From: Agrobacterium tumefaciens
GTDB lineage: Bacteria; Pseudomonadota; Alphaproteobacteria; Rhizobiales; Rhizobiaceae
Direction: 5' to 3'
Assembly: GCF_013318015.2 (NCBI RefSeq)
Contig: NZ_CP115843.1
Location: forward strand, 434,001 to 498,000
DNA: 64,000 bases
Numbering within the stretch: position 1 is the first letter of the stretch; every line of letters begins with the position of its first letter. Below, one piece after another: positions 63,420-64,000 of this stretch. The position numbers and the translations under genes are program-made. The notes under the pieces were generated by a model. That model made no database searches, was not told the DNA's origin, and was given only the letters and a program-made list of their open reading frames with translations.

Positions 63420-64000
63420 ATGACTGAAAATCTGATCGAGCTGCGCCATATCGGCAAGCGGTTTGGCGGCGTGAAGGCGCTCGACGACGTGTCGCTGAGC
63501 ATTCGCCCGGGAGAAATCCATTGCCTTGCCGGTGAAAACGGTTCCGGTAAATCCACCGTCATCAAAATCATGTCCGGGGTTTACACGCCCGAGGACGGCG
63601 AGATTCTGATCGACGGGAAGCCTGTTGGCAAACTCGATCCGGTAAAATCCGTTCACCACGGTATTCAGGTGATCTATCAGGATTTTTCGCTGTTCGGTAA
63701 CCTGACGGTCGCCGAAAACCTGGCGATCAATACCTTCCTGATGGAAGGCCGCAAGACGGTCGACTGGCGACAGGTTCGTCAGCTGGCTCAAAAGGCGTTG
63801 GACCGCCTCGGCGTGAGCATCGATCTTGATGCGGATGTCGAAAGCCTGCCCACGTCGGGCAAGCAGATCGTGGCGATCGCCCGCGCTCTCATGGCCGATG
63901 CGCGCCTGATCATCATGGATGAGCCGACGACGGCGCTAACGCGCCACGAGGTCGATGCCCTGTTCAAGATCGTGCGCGATATTCAGGCGCAGGGCATTGC
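63420..64000 (+). CDS. ABC transporter ATPase of the sugar-import locus (partial)
   Basis: ATG 63420 opens a frame that stays open to the right edge; 193 complete codons are inside the window. It is the first ABC domain of a RbsA/XylG-type two-domain ATPase: MTENLIELRHIGKRFGGVKALDDVSLSI, Walker A GENGSGKSTVIKIMSG, Q-loop VIYQDFSLFGNL, a substituted signature (LPTSGKQIVAIARAL) and Walker B LIIMDEPTTAL. It should energise the uptake of the ligand bound by the preceding protein. The second domain and any permeases lie beyond the window. Confidence 0.92.
   Translation, partial: MTENLIELRHIGKRFGGVKALDDVSLSIRPGEIHCLAGENGSGKSTVIKIMSGVYTPEDGEILIDGKPVGKLDPVKSVHHGIQVIYQDFSLFGNLTVAENLAINTFLMEGRKTVDWRQVRQLAQKALDRLGVSIDLDADVESLPTSGKQIVAIARALMADARLIIMDEPTTALTRHEVDALFKIVRDIQAQGI

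Noticed and set aside
1..64000. tRNA, rRNA, CRISPR arrays, insertion sequences, prophage or replication origin
   Set aside because: I looked for their characteristic repeats, genes and structures by eye and found none.

Overview
The window looks like chromosomal DNA from an alphaproteobacterium of the Agrobacterium/Rhizobium group. The evidence is a complete curdlan (beta-1,3-glucan) operon of crdA-crdS-crdC type, an alphaproteobacterial hemA (5-aminolevulinate synthase), several ribose-type ABC sugar import loci, many LysR regulators, an HD-GYP/hybrid kinase module and a soluble PAS chemoreceptor. I see no rRNA, tRNA, CRISPR array, insertion sequence or prophage. The species is inferred from gene content, not from a search.

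Layout. 0.1-1.9 kb: gamma-glutamyltranspeptidase. 2.3-7.8 kb: crdA, crdS and crdC behind a long leader. 8.0-10.4 kb: a cobalamin riboswitch controlling a DUF1852/short-MetE pair (mesX-mesD type methionine synthase). 10.7-18.3 kb: signalling, with an AraC stub, a periplasmic molybdopterin-fold protein, a hybrid histidine kinase, an HD-GYP response regulator and a PAS-PAS chemoreceptor. 18.4-21.3 kb: hemA, a LuxR solo and a peroxiredoxin.

21.3-31.4 kb is a self-contained sugar or polyol catabolic locus. One arm carries a split transketolase, an FGGY kinase, a SorC-type regulator and an SDR. The divergent arm carries an ABC permease, binding protein, ATPase and a second SDR. A TGAATA/TATTCA-type palindrome recurs just downstream of both divergent promoters and again in front of the regulator gene. 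This is the best candidate for an undescribed pathway.

31.4-40.6 kb: ribB behind an FMN riboswitch, a patch of decayed genes (VapC and DedA remnants), an OsmC-VIT-DUF302 operon with an FNR/FixK-like box, an SDR/ABM/SDR/VOC cluster with a divergent LysR, and an MgtC/DUF4010 membrane protein. 40.9-44.5 kb: a KaiC-like ATPase overlapping a hybrid histidine kinase.

45-60 kb is rich in redox and electrophile-stress genes: pirin, isochorismatase-fold hydrolase, HxlR with a divergent quinone-reductase-like MDR, AhpD-like proteins, an unusual PNPOx-ferredoxin reductase-ferredoxin fusion, glutathione S-transferase, aldehyde dehydrogenase, three LysR regulators and a FabMG-like protein. 61.2-64 kb: a second sugar import locus (DeoR regulator, LsrB-like binding protein, ABC ATPase) that runs off the right edge.
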